From Actinomycetes bacterium (GTDB lineage Bacteria; Actinomycetota; Acidimicrobiia; Acidimicrobiales; RAAP-2), in contig JAJYAC010000011.1 in the NCBI GenBank assembly GCA_021779735.1, positions 1 through 37,303 on the forward strand: a DNA stretch of 37,303 bases, read 5' to 3'. The notes below the pieces were generated by a model. The model worked only from the letters and a program-made list of their open reading frames with translations, was not told the origin of the DNA and made no database searches. The position numbers were made by a program, and so were the translations under genes. Numbering within the stretch: the first letter of the stretch is position 1; the number at the start of each line of letters is the position of its first letter. Positions 1 to 8,010 of this stretch are shown piece after piece.

Positions 1-1
1 C

Positions 2-1762
2 GACGCGAGCGCCCGCGTCGCCGCCGAGCGTGCGCAGAGCGACGCCGAGTGCCACGCGCGCGAGGCCGAGTCGGAACGCGCGCGCAACGAACGGCGCTTC
101 CGTCTGGCCTTCGGCGCGAATACGTCAGGCATGGCGATCACCGACGGCGACGGCATTCTCCTCGACGTCAACCAGGCCTACTGCGACATGCTCGGTCTCG
201 GGCTCGACGACCTCGTGGGCCGACACGTCAACGAGGCGACGCATCCCGACGATCGAAAGCTGACGATGGACATGATCAGCGAACTGGTGCGCGGTGATCG
301 TGCGGGCGCGCGCTACGTCAAGCGCTACGTGCACCGCGACGGGCGTGTCATCTTCGGCGAGCTCTCGGTGGGCGTCGTGAAAACCGACGACGGCGACCTC
401 GAGGGGGTCGTCGCCTCGATTAAGGACGTGACCGACGAGCGGGCTCTCGTCGCCCAGCTCTCGCACCAGGCCCTGCACGATCCCCTGACGGGGCTCGCCA
501 ACCGTGCGCTCTTTCAGGACCGATTGGTGCGCGCCATCGAAACGCGCGCGCGTCACGGTGGCGTGAACGCCCTCTTCTTGCTCGACCTCAATGACTTCAA
601 GGGCGTGAACGACAACCTTGGCCACCACGTCGGCGACGAGCTGTTGGTGGAGATCTCGCGGCGCCTCGAGGCGGTCACGCGCGCCACCGACACGCTGTGT
701 CGCTACGGGGGCGACGAGTTCTTGTACCTGGCCGAGGCGCTCACCGGCGACGCCGACGAGGTGGCCCAACGGCTCCTCGCCGTCTTTGACGAGCCGTTCC
801 TCGCGAACACCCTCAACATCGATCAGCACGCGAGCCTCGGCGTCGTCGTCGACGACGCCGAGCCCCTCGAGGCCTACGAGTTGATGCGCGACGTGGACAC
901 TGCGATGTATGAGGCGAAGCGACTCGGCTCGCGCCACCACGTGACCTTCACCTCGGAGATGAAGGATCAGGCCTCGGAGCGTTACCAGCTGCGCCGCGAC
1001 CTGCGCCGCGCGTTGGCGCTCAACGAGATCTCCATGGTGTACCAGCCCCTGGTGAACCTCATCACCGACGAGGTGGTGGGCTTTGAGGCCCTGATGCGCT
1101 GGCAGCACCCGCGCTTTGGTGCCGTCTCGCCCGGGGTCTTCATCGAGCTCGCCGAACAGAGCGAGCTGATCATCGAGCTGGGCGAGTACGCGCTGATGCG
1201 CGCCTGTGAGGCGGCGGCGGCCTGGCCCGCGAACTCGCGCGGACGCTTCCCCCACGTGTCGGTGAACCTCTCGACGCGCCAGTTCCACGACCCGCACCTG
1301 GCCGGGACCATCGAGCGCGCCCTCGTCGCGAGCGGCCTCTCCTCCCAGCGCCTCGTTCTGGAGATCACCGAGAGCGCGACGCTCTCTGACGTTGCGGGCG
1401 CGCAGAGCCTCGTCGAGGACCTCGAGCGCCTCGGCGTCGTGATCGCCCTCGACGACTTCGGCACGGGGTACTCCTCGCTGTCCTACCTCGCCCACCTCAA
1501 GCCCGTCATCATCAAGATCGATCGATCCTTCGTCGAGCCCATCCACTCGCCACTCGACACGAACCCGCTGCTCGAGTCGATCATCGCCTTCGGCCACCAA
1601 CTGGGGCTCTCCATGGTCGCCGAGGGCATCGAGACCGAGAGCCAACTCGAGTACCTGCGCCACGTGGGCTGTGACTACGGCCAGGGGTTCCTCTACGCCT
1701 CGCCCATGACCGACGAGTCCGTGCACGAGATGCTGCGCGCCGAGGCCGGGCACCTCGTCTGA
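2..1762 (+). CDS. PAS-GGDEF-EAL cyclic-di-GMP signalling protein (5' end outside window)
   Basis: The reading frame is open from the first bases, so the N-terminus lies upstream; 586 codons are visible. In order there is a charged Ala/Arg/Glu-rich stretch that could be a coiled coil, a PAS domain, a GGDEF domain and an EAL domain. The GGDEF motif is intact (707-721) and is preceded at the usual five-residue distance by an RxxD product-inhibition site (RATD). The EAL motif (1085-1093) and the downstream DDFGTGYSSL and AEGIET motifs are also intact. Both diguanylate cyclase and c-di-GMP phosphodiesterase activities are therefore possible; this is inferred from residues only. The PAS domain probably senses a ligand or redox state. 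An in-frame ATG at 131 falls inside the PAS domain and is not a credible start. Confidence 0.93.
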   Translation, partial: DASARVAAERAQSDAECHAREAESERARNERRFRLAFGANTSGMAITDGDGILLDVNQAYCDMLGLGLDDLVGRHVNEATHPDDRKLTMDMISELVRGDRAGARYVKRYVHRDGRVIFGELSVGVVKTDDGDLEGVVASIKDVTDERALVAQLSHQALHDPLTGLANRALFQDRLVRAIETRARHGGVNALFLLDLNDFKGVNDNLGHHVGDELLVEISRRLEAVTRATDTLCRYGGDEFLYLAEALTGDADEVAQRLLAVFDEPFLANTLNIDQHASLGVVVDDAEPLEAYELMRDVDTAMYEAKRLGSRHHVTFTSEMKDQASERYQLRRDLRRALALNEISMVYQPLVNLITDEVVGFEALMRWQHPRFGAVSPGVFIELAEQSELIIELGEYALMRACEAAAAWPANSRGRFPHVSVNLSTRQFHDPHLAGTIERALVASGLSSQRLVLEITESATLSDVAGAQSLVEDLERLGVVIALDDFGTGYSSLSYLAHLKPVIIKIDRSFVEPIHSPLDTNPLLESIIAFGHQLGLSMVAEGIETESQLEYLRHVGCDYGQGFLYASPMTDESVHEMLRAEAGHLV

Positions 1763-1828
1763 GGCGGATTCGCCTCGCGCTGTTGGTGGCGGTAGGGTCG
1801 CGATAGAGCCACTCTGAAAGAGGCTGAC

Positions 1829-3310
1829 ATGATCGTCAGTGTCGCTGTTGTCCTCGTCGTCGGCATCCTCGTGGCCTCCAGCGTGTCGCGCCATCGGCGC
1901 GCGGGATCGTCCGCTGGGCCGAGCCCCGTCAGCGAGTCGGGCCTCTCGAGCGAAGCGGGCCCCGTGGGAACGGCGACGCCGTCGGGTTTTGCCGACGAGT
2001 TGACGCGCTGGCAAGCGCAAGGACTCCTCAGCGCCGACCAGGCCAGCGCGATCGCCGCGTTCGAGGCATCGCGCGCGCCCGCACCCGTTGCGGCCCGCGC
2101 GCCGTCTCGCGCGGCGTCGCGACGAGTGCCGGCGATCGCCGAGACGTTCGGCTACATCGGCGCGGCCCTCGCGGTGACCGGCGCCATTCTCATCATCGTG
2201 CGCTACTGGCCGAACATGGCGACCAGCGCGCGCCTGGTCCTCTCGGGGTCCCTGGCGATCCTCTTGGGCGCCGGGGGCGCGCTGGTGCGTGAGAGCGCCG
2301 ACGCGGCGTTCGCGCGCCTGCGCGGGGCGCTGTGGCTCGCCTCCACGGCCTCGGCCGGGCTCTTCGGCCTCGTCGCGGCGCGCTCGCTACACCGCGGCGG
2401 CGACCAGCGCGCCGAGGTGGCCGTCCTCGTGGGCGCTCTCGTGGTTTCGGGGCTCAGTGGGGTGATGTGGAACGGGCGTTTTCGCCCCCTCCAGGAGGCG
2501 ACCACGTTCGTGGGAGCCGTGGTCGCCGTGGGCGCCGCGCTGCGCCTCGTGTCCACCCCGGGCGCGATGGGCGTGGGCGTGCTCGTCTGCGGGGCGGCTC
2601 TCGTCGCCCTCGCCCTGTCGCGGCGCGTCTCGACGCCCTACGTGGCCGACCTCGTGGGTGCGAGCGCCGTCGTGGTGGGTGGCGTGATCCTCACCAACTT
2701 CACCCTGCGCGCCGGCGGTCCGCTCGCGAGCGCGTGTGCCCTCGGCCTCGTGGCGCTGGCCCTCTACCCCAAGGTCGTGGTCGACGAGGTTGAGGTGCGC
2801 TTCTTTCTCGTAATGGGCCTCATCGCCATGATCCAGACCTGGCCGATGACGCTGAACTACTACGCGCACGGTGCGGGCCTTCTCACGGGGGGCGTGGTCT
2901 GGGTGATCGGCGTCCTCGGCCTGGTGGCGGCGATGCGCTCGCTGGCGCGTTCGCCCCTGCTCGTCGAGTGGGGCGCGAGTCTCATCTTGCTCCTCGGCGC
3001 GGCGATCACCCAGGCGCAGTTCCCCACGCTCGCTCCGGCCCTGGGACTGCTCACCGCGCTCGGACTCTTGGCCCTGGGCACGCGCCCGGGCGAGGTCATG
3101 CTCTCTTTCGTTGGTGCGGTGGGCCTGCTCGTCAACGTCCCGTGGTTGGTGGTGAGGCTCTTCCCCGGTCAGGTGCGCGCGCCGGTCGTCATCGTCATCA
3201 CCGGCGTCCTCTTCGTGGGACTCGCCGTCGTGCTCTCACGCGAGAGGGGGCGACTCCACGACGCGCTGAGCTCTCACGCGCCCCACGGACATCGGACGCT
3301 CAGGCACTAG
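1829..3310 (+). CDS. polytopic membrane protein, DUF2157-like
   Basis: This is a 493-residue protein. It has one N-terminal hydrophobic segment (residues 2-18), a basic and Ser/Pro-rich stretch, then a short soluble region around residues 55-85 (WQAQGLLSADQASAI) that resembles the start of DUF2157 proteins. About a dozen hydrophobic segments rich in Leu, Val, Gly and Ala follow to the end. The ATG is preceded by AAGAGG at proper spacing. Function is unknown; DUF2157 proteins are uncharacterised integral membrane proteins. It follows the GGDEF-EAL gene by 66 bases on the same strand. Its stop overlaps the convergent nucleoside phosphorylase gene by 11 bases. Confidence 0.8.
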   Translation: MIVSVAVVLVVGILVASSVSRHRRAGSSAGPSPVSESGLSSEAGPVGTATPSGFADELTRWQAQGLLSADQASAIAAFEASRAPAPVAARAPSRAASRRVPAIAETFGYIGAALAVTGAILIIVRYWPNMATSARLVLSGSLAILLGAGGALVRESADAAFARLRGALWLASTASAGLFGLVAARSLHRGGDQRAEVAVLVGALVVSGLSGVMWNGRFRPLQEATTFVGAVVAVGAALRLVSTPGAMGVGVLVCGAALVALALSRRVSTPYVADLVGASAVVVGGVILTNFTLRAGGPLASACALGLVALALYPKVVVDEVEVRFFLVMGLIAMIQTWPMTLNYYAHGAGLLTGGVVWVIGVLGLVAAMRSLARSPLLVEWGASLILLLGAAITQAQFPTLAPALGLLTALGLLALGTRPGEVMLSFVGAVGLLVNVPWLVVRLFPGQVRAPVVIVITGVLFVGLAVVLSRERGRLHDALSSHAPHGHRTLRH

Positions 3311-4070
3311 CGAGAGCGTTCGCGGTGGCGATCGCCACGCGCAAGAGCTGCTCTCGTACGTCGCCGGCGTGCACCCAGTGGCGCGAGTCCCAGGACTCTC
3401 CGGCCAGCGAGTCGCCGGCGTAGAGCATCTGGGCAAAGCGCACCCCCCGGTAGCGCGCGACCGCGATGAAGGCGGCGGACTCCATGTCGACCATGAGACA
3501 GTCTTCGGCGACGCGACGCGCGACGCGCGAGCGCGTCTCGCGCAAGAAGCCGTCGGTCGTCCAGGTCCGACCCACCACGTGCTCGACGCCCGCCGCGCGC
3601 AGCTGCGCCTGGGCGACGCGCACGCCGAGCTCGTCGGCCTCGATCGTGCGACTGGGGGCCGCGTAGTGAAAGCTCGTGCCCTCGTCGCGCAGGGCCGAGC
3701 CCACGACCATGACGTGCCCGAGGCTGAGGCCCTCGACGAGCGCGCCGGCCCCGCCGCAGGCCACGAGCGTCGTGGCGCCCAGTCCGATCATCTCCTCGGC
3801 GAAGCCCGCGGCGAGGGGTGCGCCGACGCCGGGGTGCACCACCGAGACCGGTCCCGCGGGGGTGTCCACCTCGTAGACGGGGTTCACGCCCATCTCGCTG
3901 CGCAGCCGGTAGCGCGCCACGAGCTCACCGCTCGCGACCAGGCGCTCGAGGACGTCGTTGAAGAAGCACAGCACCGCCACCGGCGAGAGTCCCACGTCGC
4001 GCCGGTGCAGCATCGTCGCGTCGATGACGCCGGGCTCGGAGAGGTCGTCTTCGAAGAGGGGTAGGTCCAC
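3300..4070 (-). CDS. nucleoside phosphorylase (PNP/UDP family)
   Basis: The protein resembles purine/uridine phosphorylases of the PNP_UDP_1 superfamily, which cleave nucleosides with phosphate to base and pentose-1-phosphate. Visible signs are the glycine-rich core ATTLVACGGAGAL and the late VDMESAA motif that contacts the ribose in this family. The substrate cannot be assigned; the uridine phosphorylase side is a guess. I place the start at a GTG two bases after the stop of the SCP2-like gene. An in-frame GTG at 4103 would add 11 Arg/Pro-rich residues and overlap that gene, and neither start has a clear ribosome site. It is the last gene of the sdh run and may be cotranscribed with it. It overlaps the convergent DUF2157-like gene by 11 bases. 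Confidence 0.85.
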   Translation of the reverse strand: MDLPLFEDDLSEPGVIDATMLHRRDVGLSPVAVLCFFNDVLERLVASGELVARYRLRSEMGVNPVYEVDTPAGPVSVVHPGVGAPLAAGFAEEMIGLGATTLVACGGAGALVEGLSLGHVMVVGSALRDEGTSFHYAAPSRTIEADELGVRVAQAQLRAAGVEHVVGRTWTTDGFLRETRSRVARRVAEDCLMVDMESAAFIAVARYRGVRFAQMLYAGDSLAGESWDSRHWVHAGDVREQLLRVAIATANALASA

Positions 4071-4072
4071 CG

Positions 4073-4426
4073 TTAGCGCTCGCGGTGCGCGCCGAGGAGC
4101 CACTCGAGCAGAGGGACAATCGCGTTGACGTCGCCGCGGACCTTGACGCGACCCTCGCGCAGCGCCTCGGCGCTCGCGAGGCGTCCCTCGGCGAGAGAGC
4201 GCGCGTCCTCGTAGGAGAGTCGCAACAGTGCGTCGGCCGCGAGGTGGTCGCCCGCGGCCACGCCGCAGGCCCCCGGCGAGACGGTGAGGGTCATCGCGTG
4301 CGGCAGCGACGACGGTGCGTCGAGGAACTCGACGACGACGCGGCGGATCTCACCGTCGGGCGCCTCGACCTCAGCGAGGAGGGCGTTGAGCGAGGAGAAC
4401 CACTCGGGGCTGAGAAAGTCGGGCAC
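4073..4426 (-). CDS. stand-alone SCP2-like sterol/lipid-binding domain protein
   Basis: The 117-residue protein is a single domain. The stretch LRLSYEDARSLAEGRLA followed by GRVKVRGD and a C-terminal helix fits the SCP2 / alkylsulfatase C-terminal fold, where a hydrophobic tunnel binds lipids. No signal peptide or membrane segment is seen. The GTG start directly follows the sdhB stop codon with no gap, which suggests translational coupling. Its job next to succinate dehydrogenase is unknown. Identification rests on the recognisable glycine/lysine motif and length, so a different lipid-binding role is possible. Confidence 0.7.
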   Translation of the reverse strand: MPDFLSPEWFSSLNALLAEVEAPDGEIRRVVVEFLDAPSSLPHAMTLTVSPGACGVAAGDHLAADALLRLSYEDARSLAEGRLASAEALREGRVKVRGDVNAIVPLLEWLLGAHRER

Positions 4427-5206
4427 CTAGGGCGCGGGCTGCACCGCGGCGTCGGTCGCGCTCTTCTTCTCGCGGCGGCGGATCTTGCGTCCGAGCCAGG
4501 CGATCGGGTCGTAGTGGGCGTCGACGACGCGCTCCTTTAGCGGGATGATCGCGTTGTCGGTGATCTTGATGTGCTCGGGGCAGACCTCGGTGCAGCACTT
4601 GGTGATGTTGCAGTAGCCCAGGCCCATCTCCTCACGGATGAGGTCGCGCCGGTCGTTCGTGTCGAGCGGGTGCATCTCGAGCTCGGCGTAGCGGATGAAG
4701 AAGCGCGGACCCGCGTAGTGGGCCTTGTTGTCCTCGTGGTCGCGGATGACGTGACAGACGTCCTGGCAGAGGAAGCACTCGATGCACTTGCGGAACTCCT
4801 GGCCGCGCGCGACGTCCTCTTGGAACATGCGGTACCCGCCCTCGGGCATCGGCGGGGGCAGCAGGGCCGGTACCTTGGCCGCCATCGCGAAGTTGAACGA
4901 GACGTCGGTCACGAGGTCGCGGATGATGGGAAAGGTCCTCATCGGCGTGACGGTAATGGGCCCCTCGGGCAGCTCGTCGACGCGGGTCATGCACATGAGG
5001 CTGGGCTTGCCGTTGATCTCGGCCGAGCACGAGCCGCACTTGCCGGCCTTGCAGTTCCAGCGACAGGCCAAGTCCGGTGCGTCGGTCGCTTGGATGCGGT
5101 GGATGACGTCGAGGACGACCTCGCCCTCGTTCTGCTCGAGCGTGTAGCTCTCGAAGTCACCACCGCTGGCGTCTCCGCGCCAGACTCGCATGGTCACGTT
5201 CGCCAT
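4427..5206 (-). CDS. sdhB: succinate dehydrogenase iron-sulfur subunit
   Basis: The 259-residue protein carries the three clusters of the SdhB/FrdB family. The N-terminal plant-type [2Fe-2S] site is C52-x4-C57-x2-C60-x11-C72. The C-terminal part has C141, C144, C147 and C209 for [4Fe-4S], and C151, C199 and C205 for [3Fe-4S]. It passes electrons from the flavin subunit to quinone at the inner face of the membrane. An extra cysteine (C48) precedes the first cluster. The ATG overlaps the sdhA stop by one base (TAATG), and a GGAGGG ribosome site lies within the last sdhA codons. The Lys/Arg-rich tail ends in a short Ala/Pro extension. Confidence 0.97.
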   Translation of the reverse strand: MANVTMRVWRGDASGGDFESYTLEQNEGEVVLDVIHRIQATDAPDLACRWNCKAGKCGSCSAEINGKPSLMCMTRVDELPEGPITVTPMRTFPIIRDLVTDVSFNFAMAAKVPALLPPPMPEGGYRMFQEDVARGQEFRKCIECFLCQDVCHVIRDHEDNKAHYAGPRFFIRYAELEMHPLDTNDRRDLIREEMGLGYCNITKCCTEVCPEHIKITDNAIIPLKERVVDAHYDPIAWLGRKIRRREKKSATDAAVQPAP

Positions 5207-7020
5207 TACTTGCCCTCCTCGAGTAGTTGCGCCAGCTCTGCTGGCATGCTTAGGAGCGCCGAGCGCTCGGTGGTGATTGCGCCGTCGAAGGCGCCGTTGG
5301 CCAGGGAGTGCGCGAAGTTGACCTTGCCGTACTCGGCGTCGGCCTTGGGGAAGTCGTCACGGGTGTGGCCGCCGCGCGACTCCTTGCGCTGCGCCGCCCC
5401 CAGCGCCGTGCAGCGCGAGACCGTGATCATGCTCGGCAGGTCGGTCGCCAGGTTCCAACCGGGGTTGTAGGCCCGCCCGCCCTTGACCGAGAGGTTGCGC
5501 ACGCGCTCGGCGAACTCGCCGAGCGCCTCGATGGCGAAGTTGATCTCGCTGCCGGTGCGAATGATGCCGACGTTGGCCTGCATCATCTCTTGGAGGTCGC
5601 GCTGGACGTCGTAGGGGTTCTCGCCGTCCTCGTTCTCAAAGGGCGCGAGAGCGTCCTTGACCGCGAGCTGGACCTCGGCGAGGTCAAAGCCGCTCGGACC
5701 CGCGCCGCCCTCGATGTAGTCCGCCGCGCCCATGCCGGCGCGCCGGCCGAAGACGACGAGGTCGCTGAGGGAGTTGCCGCCCAGGCGGTTGGCGCCGTGA
5801 AGTCCGGCGGCCACCTCACCGGCCGCGAAGAGCCCGGGCACGCTCGTGGCGGTCGTCTCGGCGTCGACCTTGACGCCACCCATGATGTAGTGGCACGTGG
5901 GGCCGATCTCCATGGACTCGCGCGTGATGTCCACGCCGGCGAGCTCCATGAACTGGTGGTACATCGAGGGCAGGCGCCGGCGGATGAACTCGGGCGTGCG
6001 TCGCGAGGCGATGTCGAGGAACACGCCACCGTGGGGGCTGCCCCGGCCGGCCTTGACCTCGGCGTTGATCGCGCGCGCGACTTCGTCGCGCGGCAGCAGT
6101 TCGGGCGGACGGCGCCCGGCGGTGTGGTCGTCGTACCAGCGGTCGCCCTCGTCCTCGGACTCGGCGGTCTCGGCGCGGAACATGTCGGCGACGTAGTTGA
6201 ACATGAAGCGCTGGCCCTCGGAGTTGCGCAGCACGCCCCCGTCACCGCGCACGCCCTCGGTGACGAGCAGGCCGCGCACGCTGAGCGGCCAGACCATGCC
6301 GGTGGGGTGGAACTGGATGCACTCCATGTCGATGAGGTTCGCCCCCGCCCACAGGGCCATGGCGTGGCCGTCACCCGTGGACTCCCAGGAGTTCGAGGTG
6401 AACTTCCAGGACTTGCCGACGCCGCCGGTGGCCAAGATGACGGCCTTGGCGGCGAAGGTGACGAACTCGCCGCTGGGTCGCCAGTAGGCGACGCAGCCGG
6501 CGATCGCGCCGCTCTCGTCGTGCACGAGGCGAAGCACCTTGCACTCCATGAACACGTCGGTGCCCATGGAGACGACCTTTTGCTGGAGCGTGCGGATCAG
6601 CTCGAGGCCCGTGCGGTCTCCCACGTGGGCCAGGCGCGCGTAGCGGTGCCCGCCGAAGTCGCGCTGGAGGATCTTTCCGTCCTTGGTGCGATCAAAGAGT
6701 GCCCCCCACTGCTCGAGCTCGAGGACTCGCTCGGGGCTCTCCTTGGCGTGCAGCTCGGCCATGCGGTAGTTGTTGAGCATCTTGCCCCCGCGCATGGTGT
6801 CGCGGAAGTGGACCTTCCAGTTGTCCTCTTCGTAGACGTTGCCCATGGCCGCGGCCATGCCGCCCTCGGCCATGACGGTGTGGGCCTTGCCGAGGAGGCT
6901 CTTGGTGATGATCGCCACGCGCAGCCCGCGCTGCTTGGCCTCGATGGCCGCGCGTAGTCCGGCGCCGCCCGCGCCGATGATCAGTACGTCGTAGTCGTGG
7001 TGTTCGTAGGGAGATGTCAC
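5206..7020 (-). CDS. sdhA: succinate dehydrogenase flavoprotein subunit
   Basis: The 604-residue protein oxidises succinate to fumarate. An N-terminal Rossmann motif (GAGGAG, residues 16-21) binds FAD. H47 in the KAHTVMAEGG context is the residue that carries covalent FAD in this family. HPTGM, and GANRLGGNSL with its catalytic-region arginine, follow. The GTG start has AAAGGA five bases upstream, and this ribosome site overlaps the sdhC stop codon, so the genes form one operon. The gene order (anchor, flavoprotein, iron-sulfur) and the large anchor protein resemble mycobacterial Sdh1 (Rv0249c-Rv0247c) rather than the sdhCDAB type. Confidence 0.97.
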   Translation of the reverse strand: MTSPYEHHDYDVLIIGAGGAGLRAAIEAKQRGLRVAIITKSLLGKAHTVMAEGGMAAAMGNVYEEDNWKVHFRDTMRGGKMLNNYRMAELHAKESPERVLELEQWGALFDRTKDGKILQRDFGGHRYARLAHVGDRTGLELIRTLQQKVVSMGTDVFMECKVLRLVHDESGAIAGCVAYWRPSGEFVTFAAKAVILATGGVGKSWKFTSNSWESTGDGHAMALWAGANLIDMECIQFHPTGMVWPLSVRGLLVTEGVRGDGGVLRNSEGQRFMFNYVADMFRAETAESEDEGDRWYDDHTAGRRPPELLPRDEVARAINAEVKAGRGSPHGGVFLDIASRRTPEFIRRRLPSMYHQFMELAGVDITRESMEIGPTCHYIMGGVKVDAETTATSVPGLFAAGEVAAGLHGANRLGGNSLSDLVVFGRRAGMGAADYIEGGAGPSGFDLAEVQLAVKDALAPFENEDGENPYDVQRDLQEMMQANVGIIRTGSEINFAIEALGEFAERVRNLSVKGGRAYNPGWNLATDLPSMITVSRCTALGAAQRKESRGGHTRDDFPKADAEYGKVNFAHSLANGAFDGAITTERSALLSMPAELAQLLEEGK

Positions 7021-7030
7021 GATCGTCCTT

Positions 7031-7846
7031 TTAGAAGAGCTTGTAGTCGGTGAGAGCGCCCGAGGCTACGAGGCGCACGTAGACGTCGGTGAAGGCGACG
7101 AAGAGCAGCGAGGCCCAGGCCAGGTTCATGTGCTTGGCGTTGAGCGGCGTCATGACCTTCCAGAACCAGTAGCGGAACGGGTGCTTCTTGAAGCTCTTGA
7201 CGTGGCCGCCGAAGAGGTGGCGACAGGCGTGACAGCTGATCGAGTACATCCACAGCAGCGTCGCGTTCGCGAACAAGACGAGAGTGCCGATCGTCACGCC
7301 CCAGCCCAGGCCCGGCTGGCGCAGCGCGCGAAACGCGTCGTAGGTGAGCATGACGTTAAAGGCGAGGCCCGCGTAGAAGAAGTAGCGGTGCAGGTTCTGC
7401 ATGATGAGCGGAAAGCGCGTCTCACCCGAGTAGGTCTTGTGCGCGTCAGCCACCGCGCAGGCCGGCGGCGACCACCAAAACGCCCGGTAGTAGCTGCGCC
7501 GGTAGTAGTAGCAGGTCATGCGAAAGCCGAGGGGGAAGAGGAGGATCAAGAGGGCCGGCGACAGGTTCCAGCCGTGAAGGATGAAGCCGTGCGAGGAGCC
7601 GGGCAGGCAGCTATTGGCCAGACAAGGCGAGTAGAAGGGGCTGATGAGGTCGCGGTGCGCGGTGGCACCCACGTAGTAGTTCTTGTTCTGGAACGCCGCC
7701 CAGGTGGAGTAGATGATGAAAGCCGTGAGAACCGACACGGTGACGACGGGCTGAACCCACCACCGGTCCTGGCGCAAGGTGGTGACGTCGGGACCGCCGC
7801 GCCTTCCACCCAGCACAACTTTCGTTGAACTCTCCACGGTCGCCAC
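7031..7846 (-). CDS. sdhC: succinate dehydrogenase membrane anchor, Sdh1-type
   Basis: This is a 271-residue membrane protein with about five hydrophobic segments. It has many histidines near or in them (HGFILHGW, LHRYFFY, CHACRHLFGGH), candidates for haem ligands. Position before sdhA, length and sequence character match the single large anchor of mycobacterial Sdh1, not the paired SdhC/SdhD subunits. I chose the GTG at 7846 because GAGGAG lies five bases upstream; an in-frame GTG at 7888 would add 14 charged residues and lacks such a site. It is the first gene of the run sdhC-sdhA-sdhB-SCP2-phosphorylase. The spacer up to the LysR gene (7847-8006) should hold the operon promoter, but I see no convincing -35/-10 pair. 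Confidence 0.88.
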   Translation of the reverse strand: MATVESSTKVVLGGRRGGPDVTTLRQDRWWVQPVVTVSVLTAFIIYSTWAAFQNKNYYVGATAHRDLISPFYSPCLANSCLPGSSHGFILHGWNLSPALLILLFPLGFRMTCYYYRRSYYRAFWWSPPACAVADAHKTYSGETRFPLIMQNLHRYFFYAGLAFNVMLTYDAFRALRQPGLGWGVTIGTLVLFANATLLWMYSISCHACRHLFGGHVKSFKKHPFRYWFWKVMTPLNAKHMNLAWASLLFVAFTDVYVRLVASGALTDYKLF

Positions 7847-7995
7847 GTCGTCTCCTCGCTCTCTCGCTTCGCGAGTCGCCTCGCGCACGATCGCCTATCC
7901 TACGCACGAAAAAATGGTGCCTTGGGCGTATCGACGTCACTCAACCTAGCCCACTCCCCGGGTCCCTTCGTGGTGAAGATGGTGGCCCAGATCAC

Positions 7996-8010
7996 GTGAA
8001 AAATTCTCAC
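7996..8010. promoter_or_regulatory. imperfect palindrome GTGA-N7-TCAC
   Basis: GTGAAAAATTCTCAC is a near-palindrome about 150 bases upstream of the sdhC start, overlapping the stop codon of the LysR gene. It resembles a CRP/FNR-family half-site pair, but the spacer is seven bases instead of the usual six. The role is inferred from position only. Confidence 0.25.

Noticed and set aside
125-2020. 631-codon open frame on the minus strand opposite the GGDEF-EAL gene
   Set aside because: It is the mirror of a GC-rich coding frame; its product is low-complexity Val/Glu/Arg/His sequence with no domain, while the plus strand encodes clear PAS, GGDEF and EAL motifs.
5308-6957. 549-codon open frame on the plus strand opposite sdhA
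   Set aside because: Long antisense frames are expected at this GC content; the product has repetitive Val/Asp/His-rich composition and no recognisable domain.
7996-8010. GTGA-N7-TCAC as a true CRP site
   Set aside because: CRP sites have six bases between the half-sites; here there are seven, and the element overlaps a stop codon, so only a weak regulatory call is kept.
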